Of a stretch of DNA of 62,215 nucleotides, positions 8,433-17,257 are shown one piece after another (position 1 is the stretch's first letter; every line of letters begins with the position of its first letter). Under the pieces are notes generated by a model. It made no database searches. It saw only the letters and a list, made by a program, of their open reading frames with translations, and was not told where the DNA came from. The stretch lies in the NCBI GenBank assembly GCA_018385415.1, contig JAHAZA010000045.1, positions 1 to 62,215 on the forward strand. The letters are read 5' to 3'. This DNA is from Treponema sp. (GTDB taxonomy: Bacteria > Spirochaetota > Spirochaetia > Treponematales > Treponemataceae). Made by a program: the position numbers and the translations under genes.

Positions 8433-8675
8433 TTTTCCCCTTTTTTCATATGAAAAATTAATGCAAAGTAAACTTAACTTTAATTTGCAAGACCGTAAAC
8501 TATGCTATGAATTATATGATAAACTAACTTGTCATTAAATTCCAGCTTATTTCTAATTACCATTGATGCAGTAGCCACCACTGTATTATGTTCCAGTAAG
8601 CCCTGCTTGTTTTTTTTCCACAAGTATGTCCTTCTATCTATTTGGAGGATTTTTTTCTTTTTTTTTCGATTTTCT

Positions 8676-8691
8676 ATAACGAACGATATAA
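8676..8691. promoter_or_regulatory. Dyad operator-like site upstream of mntP
   Basis: TATA-ACGAACGA-TATA is an inverted repeat with an 8-bp centre, ending 10 bp before the mntP -35. The centre differs by one base from that of a site at 55847-55864, and similar sites occur near 52.85 and 55.0 kb. The arrangement suits a TetR-type repressor or another dimeric regulator; this is inference. Confidence 0.4.
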
Positions 8692-8701
8692 ACAATGTCA
8701 A

Positions 8702-8730
8702 TTGAATTTACCACTTTGCATTGCTATAAT
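8702..8730 (+). promoter_or_regulatory. mntP promoter
   Basis: TTGAAT (8702-8707) and a perfect TATAAT (8725-8730) are separated by 17 bp. Transcription should start near 8737, leaving a leader of about 30 nt before the ATG. Confidence 0.7.
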
Positions 8731-8765
8731 TTAGAAATATTTAATCTTATCCATGAGAATTTTTT

Positions 8766-9383
8766 ATGTGGAATTTTATGTTTTTCGTTAACAGTGTACT
8801 TTTAGGAATTGGTCTTGCAATCGATGCATTCTCAGTATCAATGGCAAACGGACTTAGAGAACCAAATATGAAAGTTAGCCGAATGAATTTTATCGCCTTC
8901 ATTTATGGGTTTTTCCAGTTTGCAATGCCAATGCTAGGCTGGATTTGTGTTCACACTGTTCTCGATTACTTTACCGCTTTTCAAAAGTTTATCCCGTGGA
9001 TTGCATTGATTCTGCTTTTGTACATCGGCGGTAAAATGCTCATTGAAGGTATTAAAGGTGACGGTGATGATGATGGTGAAGGTTATGACAAACCTTTGAC
9101 ATTGAAGATTCTTTTGGTTCAGGGAATTGCAACGGCTATTGATGCGCTTTCTGTTGGTTTTACAATTGCTGAATATAACTGGGTAATGGCTCTTGTATGC
9201 TCATTTATTATTGCGGTTATGACTCACATTATTTGTATTGTGGGACTTGTTATCGGAAAAAAAGTCGGTACTAAACTTAGTAATAAAGCCGCTATTCTTG
9301 GTGGCGTAATTTTGATTCTTATTGGAATAGAAATCTGGGCTAAAGGATTTTTAATTCCAATAATTCAAAAAAGGTTAAGTTAA
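8766..9383 (+). CDS. mntP: Manganese efflux pump MntP
   Basis: A 205-residue inner-membrane protein of the MntP (DUF204) family with six hydrophobic segments arranged as two repeats. Each repeat has the conserved acidic motif: AIDAFS near residue 20 and AIDALS near 124, where the aspartates line the Mn(II) path. It exports excess manganese. Two in-frame ATG codons (8766 and 8778) lie behind a weak GAGAA; the first is listed. In many bacteria mntP is controlled by a Mn riboswitch or MntR; here I see only an ordinary promoter and a dyad site upstream. Confidence 0.9.
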   Translation: MWNFMFFVNSVLLGIGLAIDAFSVSMANGLREPNMKVSRMNFIAFIYGFFQFAMPMLGWICVHTVLDYFTAFQKFIPWIALILLLYIGGKMLIEGIKGDGDDDGEGYDKPLTLKILLVQGIATAIDALSVGFTIAEYNWVMALVCSFIIAVMTHIICIVGLVIGKKVGTKLSNKAAILGGVILILIGIEIWAKGFLIPIIQKRLS

Positions 9384-9420
9384 AAATTCCAATTATATCC
9401 CTTAAAAAAATTTTTTTGTA

Positions 9421-10218
9421 CTATAATTCTTTTACAAACGTATAACAATGAGCCATGGGCCCAGAACCTTTCCCCAGATCAAGCATAGCACTTAAAGCTC
9501 CAGAAATATAATCCTTTGCAAGGGAAACGCTTTCTTCAAGATTAAAACCTTTTGCAAGATTAGAAGCGATTGCACTGGATAAAGTACAGCCTGTTCCATG
9601 AGTGTTTGGATTATGGATGCGCTTTCCTTTGAACCATTTATGCTTTCCGTTTTCGTAAAGAAGATCGTTTGCATCATTCAAACTGTGACCGCCTTTGCAC
9701 AAAACTGCACAGCCATATTTGTCGCTGATGATTTTTGCGGCAGTAATCATATCGTCTGCAGATCTAATTTTCATTTCTGCTAAGATTTCGCTTTCGGGAA
9801 TATTTGGGGTACACAATGTTGCAAGTGGAATAAGTTCATTTTTTAGGACTTCGATTGCGGAATCTTCGATCAACTTTGAACCGCTTGTTGCAACCATGAC
9901 AGGATCTACAACAATATTTTTTACATTGTAAAAACGAAGGCGTTCTGCAATTACTATGATAAGCTCTGTCTGAGAAACCATTCCGATCTTTACGCTGTCC
10001 GGCATGATGTCCGAGATACAAGAGTCTATCTGCTGCTTAAGGAACTGTGGCTCAACCGCCATAATTCCCTGAACGCCTGTTGTGTTCTGTGCTGTAAGGG
10101 CTGTGATTGCACTCATGGCATACACGCCGTTTGCAGTCATAGTCTTGATGTCGGCCTGGATTCCAGCTCCGCCGCTTGAATCACTACCAGCAATTGTCAT
10201 GGCTACATTCAATTTCAT
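9421..10218 (-). CDS. thiD: Hydroxymethylpyrimidine/phosphomethylpyrimidine kinase ThiD
   Basis: A 265-residue ribokinase-fold kinase that phosphorylates HMP and HMP-P to HMP-PP for thiamine synthesis. It starts with the family hallmark AGSDSSGGAGIQAD and ends with THGTGCTLSSAIA, which holds the catalytic Cys/anion-hole region. The length is normal. GGAG lies eight bases before the ATG. It is the last gene of the thiM-thiE-thiD unit, about 100 bp after thiE with a hairpin in the gap that may lower its expression. Confidence 0.95.
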   Translation of the reverse strand: MKLNVAMTIAGSDSSGGAGIQADIKTMTANGVYAMSAITALTAQNTTGVQGIMAVEPQFLKQQIDSCISDIMPDSVKIGMVSQTELIIVIAERLRFYNVKNIVVDPVMVATSGSKLIEDSAIEVLKNELIPLATLCTPNIPESEILAEMKIRSADDMITAAKIISDKYGCAVLCKGGHSLNDANDLLYENGKHKWFKGKRIHNPNTHGTGCTLSSAIASNLAKGFNLEESVSLAKDYISGALSAMLDLGKGSGPMAHCYTFVKEL

Positions 10219-10252
10219 GATATTTCTCCAATATGACTGCTAAAAATAAAAG

Positions 10253-10300
10253 CGGCGGATGTAGGTTTTACCATATGTAATGGTTTACCAGCATCTGCCG
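10253..10300. terminator. Hairpin between thiE and thiD
   Basis: CGGCGGATG (10253-10261) pairs with CATCTGCCG (10292-10300), and an inner dyad (ACCATATGTAATGGT) extends the stem. On the minus strand the hairpin is followed by CTTTTATTTTTA, so it could act as a partial terminator or processing site between thiE and thiD. It lacks TPP-riboswitch motifs. Confidence 0.5.
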
Positions 10301-10321
10301 TTTTTACTACCAGTTGCGGCC

Positions 10322-10969
10322 TTAAAAGTTTTCTGCAACCTTTGCTTTTAACTCAGATGCAGCCGCAGTAATATCTTCTTTACCAAAAATGGAACTTATT
10401 ACCGACACACCGCAGATTCCGCTTCCTTTAAGTTCATGCATGTTATCAGCCGTAATTCCGCCGATTGCCACAACCGGAATAGTTACTGCGTCACAGATAG
10501 CCTTCAATGTTTCGTAAGGAACATAGTCCGCATCATCTTTCATGTTTGTACTAAACACTGCTCCCACGCCCAGATAATCCGCGCCCTGTTTTTCTGCCAG
10601 AACTGCCTGTTCTACCGTCTGTGCAGAAACACCAAGAATCTTATCCGGACCAACAAGGGCGCGCACATCAAGGGCATTCATATCGCTCTGCCCTACATGA
10701 ACACCGTCAGCACCAATTTTTGCAGCTAGTTCCACATTGTCATTGATGACAAATGGAACGTTGTACTTTTTACACACTTTCTGAACATCAAGCGCCAGCT
10801 GTAAAAATTCCTCGTCAGTTGCATTTTTTTCTCTTAGCTGAACAAAAGTTGTTCCGCCTAAAATTGCTTTTTCTACAACCTGTGCAAGCGTTTCATCCTT
10901 GAGCCAGTAACGGTCAGTAACTGCATAAACTGCAAGAGCTTTGATTAATTCTGCTTTATTTAACTTCAA
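10322..10969 (-). CDS. thiE: Thiamine phosphate synthase ThiE
   Basis: Couples HMP-PP and THZ-P to thiamine phosphate. The TIM-barrel motifs are in order: YAVTDRYW, VQLREKNATDEE, PFVINDNVELA, GADGVHVGQSD, LGVSAQT, YLGVGAVFSTNMKDD and a VAIGGI phosphate loop. I chose the TTG at 10969: AGG lies seven bases upstream, and the protein (215 residues) then has normal length. ATG codons at 10999 and 10996 would add about ten unusual residues inside thiM. The start overlaps the thiM 3' end by 14 bp, implying coupled translation. Confidence 0.93.
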   Translation of the reverse strand: MKLNKAELIKALAVYAVTDRYWLKDETLAQVVEKAILGGTTFVQLREKNATDEEFLQLALDVQKVCKKYNVPFVINDNVELAAKIGADGVHVGQSDMNALDVRALVGPDKILGVSAQTVEQAVLAEKQGADYLGVGAVFSTNMKDDADYVPYETLKAICDAVTIPVVAIGGITADNMHELKGSGICGVSVISSIFGKEDITAAASELKAKVAENF

Positions 10970-11807
10970 CTTTTGCCTCAGCCTGCAATGCTGCATCATC
11001 AATGAGCATAAGGTTATCGATGATTGATTCCTTCAATGTTGAGTTACCCTGTGTTGGTTTAAGAGAAGCAACACCGCGGTCGCCGGCAATTCCCATACTA
11101 GCAATACATGCTGCAGCTGCTTCAAGCTTGTTGTCTTTATTTGCTGCAACAAAGGCTGCCATGAGACCAGAGATCATACATCCAGTTCCGCAGACTTTTT
11201 CCATCAACTCATGACCGTTTGCGATTACATAACATTTTTCGCCATCAGTGATAAGATCGAATTTTCCAGTTACTGCAATGATGCTGTTTACTTTTTTGGC
11301 AAAGGCTTTTACAAGTGCAATGTTTGCTGAAAGATTTTTGTCAGAGATTGCATCGTTTTCGTTAACGTCTACACCTTTGGTTGTGTTTGATTCCTGAGCC
11401 TGAGCTTCTGTTACACCAAAGCTTGTTGCAAGAATTTTGATTTCTGACATGTTGCCTTTGATTACATCAAAGTGAACTTTATTCATAAGTTCAACACATG
11501 TGTCAGTACGGAGTTTTGTTGCTCCGGCTCCAACTGGATCAAGAACTACAACAGTTCCATTTTTGTTAGCAATTTCTCCGGCAAGGAACATTGATTCAAT
11601 TGTTCTTTTGTTCAAAGTTCCGATGTTAATGTTGATTGCACTGGCAATTGCAGCCATGTCTTTAACATCATCGATTTCGTCAGTCATGACTGGACTTGCA
11701 CCGATTGCTAATTCTGCATTCGCAACATCATTTACTGTAACGTAATTTGTGATGTTGTGAACCAAAGGACACTGTGTTCGTAAATTTAAAATGATTTTGT
11801 CAAACAT
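10956..11807 (-). CDS. thiM: Hydroxyethylthiazole kinase ThiM
   Basis: A 283-residue kinase that phosphorylates the thiazole moiety of thiamine (THZ) in the salvage pathway. Typical blocks are CPLVHNITNYVT at the N-terminus, VLDPVGAGAT, and the C-terminal GTGCMISG with the catalytic Cys. The start at 11807 follows GGGAG by six bases and lies directly behind the TPP riboswitch. thiM, thiE and thiD together suit salvage of HMP and THZ rather than de novo synthesis; no thiC or thiG is present here. Confidence 0.95.
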   Translation of the reverse strand: MFDKIILNLRTQCPLVHNITNYVTVNDVANAELAIGASPVMTDEIDDVKDMAAIASAININIGTLNKRTIESMFLAGEIANKNGTVVVLDPVGAGATKLRTDTCVELMNKVHFDVIKGNMSEIKILATSFGVTEAQAQESNTTKGVDVNENDAISDKNLSANIALVKAFAKKVNSIIAVTGKFDLITDGEKCYVIANGHELMEKVCGTGCMISGLMAAFVAANKDNKLEAAAACIASMGIAGDRGVASLKPTQGNSTLKESIIDNLMLIDDAALQAEAKVEVK

Positions 11808-11815
11808 AATTTTTC

Positions 11816-11900
11816 TCCCTACGCTGGCATTATCCGAACAGGTTATATGGGTCAAGGATAACATCCTACTCTCAGCCGGCTTTGCACCAGCTCCCCAAAG
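11816..11900 (-). ncRNA. TPP riboswitch (THI element)
   Basis: Reading the minus strand, the conserved THI-box segments appear in order: GGGGAGC, GGCTGAGAGTAGG, then ATCCTTGACCC, CCTGTTCGGATAATGCCAGCGTAGGGA. These are the pyrimidine-sensing (CTGAGA) and pyrophosphate-sensing (GGATAATGCCAG) parts of the thiamine pyrophosphate aptamer. The end of the aptamer overlaps the Shine-Dalgarno of thiM (GGGAG), so ligand binding most likely blocks translation initiation. I see no separate terminator hairpin between aptamer and start codon. Confidence 0.96.
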
Positions 11901-11916
11901 TATATTTCTAGGAATC

Positions 11917-11945
11917 ATTATAAAGGAATTTTTTAGAGACCGCAA
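11917..11945 (-). promoter_or_regulatory. Promoter of the thiM-thiE-thiD operon
   Basis: On the minus strand TTGCGG (11945-11940) and TATAAT (11922-11917) are separated by 17 bp, and the predicted start falls a few bases before the TPP aptamer. Confidence 0.75.
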
Positions 11946-12028
11946 GTATACCCATAATTCCTTTTTCATATGGTGAATTTTCGAAATTAATTGTAAAATA
12001 AATAATATTTATTTAAGCGTGGTTTTCT

Positions 12029-14260
12029 ATGTTAAAAATTAATAAGCAATCATTCCTTTTTTATTTCTGCCGAATTTTCTCTGCCCTTGCCCTGGCAGCA
12101 CTTTTCGTACTTCCTTTGGGAATGATGCAGATTACCCTGAATGATCCTAACGGCATTTCAACTTTACTCTTTCCATACACGGTTGCTTTTATTAAAGATG
12201 TGAATTTCTATGCGCCAGGTTTACAGCTTTTATTCTATTCAATTTATTTTTTACCGCTGACATTTGTTGTTCTTGTTATTTCAATTTTTGTTAAGAAGAT
12301 TCCTCAGAAGCTGCTGTATTTTCTTGTTCTGATTTCTTTGACAATTTATCTCTTTTGCGGAATTTCGTGCATGATCATTTGTGCTAATACATCACAATGG
12401 TTTAAGTCACTTCCACTTATAATTTATATAACCTTTGGATTTGCAATTATTTCCCATTTAGCGCTAAGTATACTTGGCATTATAAACATTAGATTAAACA
12501 ATCCGCAGTACGCAGAATACAAAGTTCTTCGCCAGGAAGAAATCGAAAAAAGCAAAAACAAAAAGAATAATGTCAAGAAAACTAGTCTTAAAACTAAATT
12601 AACGCTATTTATTATTGGCACAATTTCAATAATTCTGTTCTCCTTTATGGTATTGATTCTTCGCCGCTACCAAAATCTCATAACAGAAACCGTAACCGAA
12701 GCCGGCCGCACAACCGCAGAACAGACAGCTGCCATCTACGAAACTGCCGAAGGAAAATACGAAAAAATCCTGTACTTTTTTAACCAGCAGAAAAAATCAA
12801 ACGAATATGCTGATACACCTTTTGAAAGAATCGACATCATCATCTCAAGTGTAAATGCACAGATTTTTATGGAAGAAATTACAGCCGACACAGAGCTTCC
12901 TCCATTTGATGTTTTTGCCTACACCACAGGAAAAGCCCTGGAAGTTCCTGCTGAAGAAAAAACTCTTTCTAATGAACAGGCTGCAGATTACATTAAACGC
13001 TATCAAACTGGCGCATATAGAAAAACTCCGATTTATAACAAAGCCAACGGAACTTGTAAATTCGTTTATCCTGTCACTCTTCCCAGAAAGAAGGGATCAA
13101 AATTAGTAGGATTTTCAATCGTAACATACCGTGAAGATGTTTTGATGAAACCTTATTTCCAGACAAAGGTAGCTGTTTTTGCGTTGTCTGCAGTGTTCTT
13201 CTATCTTGCAGTAATTCTTTCAATTTTCCTTTCTGACTATATTGCAAATCCGCTTCTTTTCCTGCGCTCCAATGTCCGCAAAACTTCAAAGTCACTTTCT
13301 GTAATGATGTCAGGAAAAGGAACTGTTACTTCAGACACAATTCAGTTCGAAGACACAATAAAGACCCGAGACGAAATCAAAGACCTTTCAACAGAAATCG
13401 GTGACATGGTTTCGCTGATCCGAGGAATGGTTCCTTACATTTCATTCTCTACATTAAAACACGCAGATGCCGAATCAAAACGCAGCATAAACCGCGAACT
13501 CTGCTTTCTCTTTACCGACATCCGTGGTTTTACCACTTTGTGTGAAGGCCGCGCTCCAAAAGAAATCGTGTCACTTCTAAATCATTATCTTGATATTGAA
13601 ACAGAAATCATTCACAAAAATGGCGGCGACATTGATAAATTTGTAGGCGATGAAATGATGGCTTTCTTTGCAGGCCCTAGAAAAGAATATAATGCCTGCA
13701 AAGCCGCCATGGAGATTCGCGCAGCCATGAAAGAACAGCAGCAGCTTTCAAAAGAAAAAGGCAAAGAAGTTATCCAGATTGGTATCGGAATCAATACAGG
13801 TAATGTAGTCTTCGGTTCTGTAGGTTCTAAAACCCGTATGGACTTTACTTCAATCGGTGATACTGTAAATCTTGCAGCTCGCCTTGAAGGTGCTAACAAA
13901 GCATATGGTTCAAAATCAATTATTTCAGAAGCAGTGTATGACAAACTGAACAACACTTTTGTCTGCCGTGAGCTGGACTTTATTACCGTAAAAGGAAAAT
14001 CAGAACCAGTGCGCATTTACGAAATTCTTCAACTCAAATCTAAATCAGCAGAAAAACTGGACGAAATAAAAACACTGTTTGAATTCGGCCTTCACTACTA
14101 CCGTAACAAGCAATGGGATAAAAGTGAACAGTACTTTAATCAATGTTATACAAAATTCCACGATTTACCAAGCAAAGTATTCCTTGAAAGAATTCATCAC
14201 TTTAAGCTTGTTCCACCACCTGCAAAATGGGATGGTGTATTTGAAATGAAAGTTAAATAG
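12029..14260 (+). CDS. Membrane-bound class III adenylate/guanylate cyclase
   Basis: A 743-residue signalling enzyme making a cyclic nucleotide. The N-terminal third has several membrane segments, and a further pair flanks an extracytoplasmic region of about 170 residues (about 210-380). A HAMP-like linker follows, then the class III catalytic domain from about residue 485: FTDIRGF and FVGDEMM supply the two metal-binding Asp residues, IGINTGNVVFGSVG and FTSIGDTVNLAARLE the rest of the active site. The substrate lysine pattern is not decisive by eye. The tail has a TPR-like segment (LHYYRNKQWDKSEQYFNQCY). No clear Shine-Dalgarno precedes the ATG. Confidence 0.88.
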   Translation: MLKINKQSFLFYFCRIFSALALAALFVLPLGMMQITLNDPNGISTLLFPYTVAFIKDVNFYAPGLQLLFYSIYFLPLTFVVLVISIFVKKIPQKLLYFLVLISLTIYLFCGISCMIICANTSQWFKSLPLIIYITFGFAIISHLALSILGIINIRLNNPQYAEYKVLRQEEIEKSKNKKNNVKKTSLKTKLTLFIIGTISIILFSFMVLILRRYQNLITETVTEAGRTTAEQTAAIYETAEGKYEKILYFFNQQKKSNEYADTPFERIDIIISSVNAQIFMEEITADTELPPFDVFAYTTGKALEVPAEEKTLSNEQAADYIKRYQTGAYRKTPIYNKANGTCKFVYPVTLPRKKGSKLVGFSIVTYREDVLMKPYFQTKVAVFALSAVFFYLAVILSIFLSDYIANPLLFLRSNVRKTSKSLSVMMSGKGTVTSDTIQFEDTIKTRDEIKDLSTEIGDMVSLIRGMVPYISFSTLKHADAESKRSINRELCFLFTDIRGFTTLCEGRAPKEIVSLLNHYLDIETEIIHKNGGDIDKFVGDEMMAFFAGPRKEYNACKAAMEIRAAMKEQQQLSKEKGKEVIQIGIGINTGNVVFGSVGSKTRMDFTSIGDTVNLAARLEGANKAYGSKSIISEAVYDKLNNTFVCRELDFITVKGKSEPVRIYEILQLKSKSAEKLDEIKTLFEFGLHYYRNKQWDKSEQYFNQCYTKFHDLPSKVFLERIHHFKLVPPPAKWDGVFEMKVK

Positions 14261-14335
14261 GAATTTTTATTTTACTGGAATTAAAGCAGTCAGGCTTTGT
14301 TAACTTGTTCATCGATTCAATAAAGTCCTGAAAAC

Positions 14336-16072
14336 CTATCTTGTCATTTTACGATAAACTGTACGTTTAGGAACACCAGCATCTTCACCAAACTGTTCCT
14401 TCTTCCATGCAGCATATTCAGACCAGTTACCTTCAAAGAAGCGAACTTCTGAATTATTTTCAAATGCAAGAATGTGTGTACAAATACGGTCAAGGAACCA
14501 GCGGTCATGGCTTACAACCATTGCACAGCCGGCAAAGTCTTCGAGAGCTTCTTCAAGCGCACGCACTGTCTGAACGTCTAAGTCGTTTGTAGGTTCGTCA
14601 AAAAGAAGAACGTTTCCGCTTTCTTTAAGCATCATACCAAGGTTAAGACGGTTCTTTTCACCACCAGAGAGAACGCTTACTTTTTTGTTCTGGTCTGGAC
14701 CTACAAAGTTGAACCATCCACAATATGCGTGAGCATTAACTTCACGAACACCGCCTTCAAGAGCATGACCCTTTTCATCAACAGCACCAAGCTTAACAAG
14801 GTCACCGCCCCCACCGAGAGTCTCATAAACAGTCTTGTTTTCATCAAGGCCAGAACGCATCTGATCAACGTAAACCAGTTTTACAGTCTGACCAACTTTG
14901 ATTGTACCGGAATCAGGTTTTTCACCACCGTTCTGACCTGCAGCTTCTACAATCATCTTGAACAATGTTGTTTTACCTGCACCGTTTGGTCCGACAATAC
15001 CAACAATGGCACCAGCCGGAATATGAGCATCAAGGTTTTCAAACAAAAGCTTATCGCCAAATGATTTTGAAACACCTTCAAAGTCGATTACCTGACCGCC
15101 CAAGCGAGGACCAGCAGGAATAGAAATCTGTGTATCTTTAAGCTGAACTTTTGAGCCCTGAGCCATAAGCTCGTTATACTTTGTAATATGTTCTTTGTGT
15201 TTAGCCTGACGACCTTTTGCACCCATGTGAATCCATTCCAACTCCCGCTGGATTTCTTTCTGGCGTTCTGACTCGTGTTTATTTTCAAGTGCCATGCGCT
15301 GATTTTTCTGTTCCAGCCATGATGAGTAGTTACCCTTGAATGGATAACCTTCACCGCGATCAAGTTCCAGAATCCAGCCTGCAACGTCATCAAGGAAGTA
15401 GCGGTCGTGAGTAATGGCGATTACTGTTCCTTCGTAATCGTGAAGGTGTTTTTCAAGCCATGCAACTGTTTCTGCATCAAGGTGGTTTGTAGGTTCGTCA
15501 AGAAGAAGAATGTCCGGTTTCTGAAGAAGGAGGCGACAGAGAGCCACACGACGGCGTTCACCTCCAGAGAGAACATCTACAACCTGTTCTGATGGTGGAC
15601 AACGGAGAGCCTCCATTGCAAGTTCCAGATTTGAATCCAGGTTCCATGCATCAGCTGCATCAAGCTTTTCCTGAATTTCTGCCTGACGTGCACAGAGCTT
15701 ATCAAAGTCAGCATCAGGGTCACCGAATGCTTCGTTTACTTTATCAAATTCAGCAAGCAAGTCTGTAATTGGTTTTACACCTTCTTTTACAACTTCCATT
15801 ACTGTTTTACCAGGTTCCAGATAAGGTTCCTGTTCAAGATATCCGATTGTGTATCCAGGTGCTAAAGAAGTTTCACCTGTAAAGTCTGTATCGATTCCTG
15901 CAAGGATTTTAAAGAGACTTGATTTACCGGAACCGTTTGGTCCGATAACACCAATTTTTGCACCGTAATAATAAGAGATGCCAATGTTCTTGAGAACGAC
16001 CTTTGTACCGTAAGCACGGCTTACATCGTTCATTGTGTAAATGATTTTTTTATCGTCGAATGTCTTTGCCAT
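14336..16072 (-). CDS. ettA: ABC-F translation factor EttA
   Basis: A 578-residue ABC-F protein with two ATPase domains and no membrane segment: Walker A GPNGSGKSS near residue 40 and GPNGAGKTT near 350, LSGGERRRVAL and LSGGEKNRLNLG signatures, Walker B LLLDEPTNHLDA and VLLFDEPTNDLDV. The interdomain linker has the basic P-site-tRNA-interaction motif segment (WIHMGAKGRQAKHKEH), and the family start MAKTFDDKKIIYTM is typical of EttA. It binds the ribosomal E site and gates the first elongation step according to ATP/ADP ratio. No Shine-Dalgarno; TATAAA lies eight bases before the ATG. Confidence 0.93.
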   Translation of the reverse strand: MAKTFDDKKIIYTMNDVSRAYGTKVVLKNIGISYYYGAKIGVIGPNGSGKSSLFKILAGIDTDFTGETSLAPGYTIGYLEQEPYLEPGKTVMEVVKEGVKPITDLLAEFDKVNEAFGDPDADFDKLCARQAEIQEKLDAADAWNLDSNLELAMEALRCPPSEQVVDVLSGGERRRVALCRLLLQKPDILLLDEPTNHLDAETVAWLEKHLHDYEGTVIAITHDRYFLDDVAGWILELDRGEGYPFKGNYSSWLEQKNQRMALENKHESERQKEIQRELEWIHMGAKGRQAKHKEHITKYNELMAQGSKVQLKDTQISIPAGPRLGGQVIDFEGVSKSFGDKLLFENLDAHIPAGAIVGIVGPNGAGKTTLFKMIVEAAGQNGGEKPDSGTIKVGQTVKLVYVDQMRSGLDENKTVYETLGGGGDLVKLGAVDEKGHALEGGVREVNAHAYCGWFNFVGPDQNKKVSVLSGGEKNRLNLGMMLKESGNVLLFDEPTNDLDVQTVRALEEALEDFAGCAMVVSHDRWFLDRICTHILAFENNSEVRFFEGNWSEYAAWKKEQFGEDAGVPKRTVYRKMTR

Positions 16073-16157
16073 ATATTTAATTTATAGCAAAAACTGATTA
16101 TTTTCTATATAAATACCCGTTGATTCCTAAAAATCCATCCAACTAACACTGTATAAA

Positions 16158-16856
16158 TTAGAAATTTGCGATAACGCTTTCCATAAAGCCAGCACTGATT
16201 GCAGCTGCCTGATCTTCGTTAAAACTGTAAACTGTTTCAACATTATCATCAGCCATATCAGACATACAACGCACAATAATAAAAGGAACTTTATTCAAAG
16301 TTGCAGTATGAGCAATCGCACAGCCTTCCATTTCAACACAAGCTGGATTGAAAGTTGTCTTAATAAAGTTTTTGCGTTCGCCACCAGAAATAAACTGGTC
16401 ACCCGAAGCAACAAGTCCAGTAATAAGTTTGTGTGATTTTGAAACATCAGATTTTGAAAAAGCATCAACTGCTTTTTTAATCATTTCAGCATCAGCAGTA
16501 AATTCTGGATCAAGTCCTGGAACCTGGCCGATTTTATAACCAAAGGCTGTTGTATCAAAATCATGGTAAACAGTTTTTTCTGAAACAACAAAATCAAAAA
16601 TTCCAAGCCCAGAAGCCATGCTGCCGGCGATACCTGTGTTGATAAGATGAGTGATTCCAAAATTAGAAATCAAAAGCTGAGTTCTCAAAGCTGCATTAAC
16701 CTTTCCGATTCCGCACTGAACAATTACAACATCTTTTCCGAATAATTTTCCACTATAAAAGTCTGCACCACCAATATTCTTAACTTCTACGCCTTCCATT
16801 TTTTCGCGAAGAGATTTAACTTCTGCTTCCATTGCACCAATAATTCCGATTTTCAT
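16158..16856 (-). CDS. mtnN: 5'-methylthioadenosine/S-adenosylhomocysteine nucleosidase
   Basis: A 232-residue nucleosidase cleaving MTA and SAH to adenine plus the thioribose product, recycling methyltransferase by-products. It has the family start IGIIGAMEAEV with the catalytic Glu, the NTGIAGSM purine-nucleoside-phosphorylase motif, the ACVEMEGCAIAH substrate-binding block and the catalytic Asp in VRCMSDMAD. GAGG lies six bases before the ATG. It is a single-gene unit between ettA and the small-RNA candidate. Confidence 0.95.
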   Translation of the reverse strand: MKIGIIGAMEAEVKSLREKMEGVEVKNIGGADFYSGKLFGKDVVIVQCGIGKVNAALRTQLLISNFGITHLINTGIAGSMASGLGIFDFVVSEKTVYHDFDTTAFGYKIGQVPGLDPEFTADAEMIKKAVDAFSKSDVSKSHKLITGLVASGDQFISGGERKNFIKTTFNPACVEMEGCAIAHTATLNKVPFIIVRCMSDMADDNVETVYSFNEDQAAAISAGFMESVIANF

Positions 16857-17086
16857 ATTTAACCTCGATAAATTTGCTTTTTCCTATCATTTTTATACAC
16901 TATTTTGTATATTTTTGATAGGGAATTTTCGATTAATAGCAAATTCCCTCCGTATAAAACCGTAATAAATGCGAAATACCGCAAAGAAACACAAAATAGT
17001 TGGAAAAATGTAAGAAAAATCGCACAAAAATCAAAAATTTTCACCAAAATCACTTGATATCATACATAATATGTTATATTCTACAG

Positions 17087-17217
17087 TCAGCAGCAGACAA
17101 TTAAGTACTGAGAGAACAACTTTCCTTCCTCCTACTGTTGACTCCCAGGAACGGTTGATATGAATATTATCTCTTTCAACGCCCGCCATTTTAGTTAAGA
17201 ATCCGGGCGTTTTTTTT
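17087..17217 (+). ncRNA. Candidate small structured RNA (or pepF leader) with an anti-SD-like loop
   Basis: A promoter-like pair lies upstream (ACTTGA or TTGATA near 17052-17059, TATATT at 17075-17080), and a strong intrinsic terminator ends it (AACGCCCG at 17178-17185, CGGGCGTT at 17204-17211, then a T run). Between them GTCAGCAG (17086-17093) can pair with CTGTTGAC (17135-17142), exposing CCTTCCTCC (17124-17132), which is complementary to Shine-Dalgarno sequences. No coding frame is visible. It could be a trans-acting RNA or an attenuating leader for pepF, which starts 40 bp later. I could not match it to a known RNA family. Confidence 0.45.
17178..17217 (+). terminator. Intrinsic terminator ahead of pepF
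   Basis: An eight-bp GC-rich stem (AACGCCCG/CGGGCGTT) is followed by eight T on the plus strand. There is no protein gene upstream on this strand for about 3 kb, so it must end a short non-coding transcript or attenuate pepF. Confidence 0.75.
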
Positions 17218-17257
17218 GTCCATTTCCCTTTTTTAAATTTCTTATTATATTTAATTC

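Larger units (their letters stand above)
8433..8765. other. Intergenic region between the GH13 gene and mntP
   Basis: 333 bp between divergent genes. It holds the mntP promoter (8702-8730), a dyad TATA-ACGAACGA-TATA (8676-8691) just upstream of the -35, and a copy of the 12-mer ACTTGTCATTAA (8527-8538). A 73-codon frame on the minus strand (8701-8480) starts with TTG, is Lys-rich and has no Shine-Dalgarno; I do not regard it as a gene. No yybP-ykoY riboswitch is apparent. Confidence 0.5.

Noticed and set aside
8480..8701. 73-codon minus-strand frame upstream of mntP
   Set aside because: TTG start, no ribosome-binding site, Lys-rich start encoded by a poly-A/T run, overlaps the mntP promoter and a dyad site, and resembles no known family.
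10219..10321. Possible second TPP riboswitch before thiD
   Set aside because: The hairpin lacks the CTGAGA and GGATAATGCCAG elements; it is more like an intercistronic terminator or processing hairpin.
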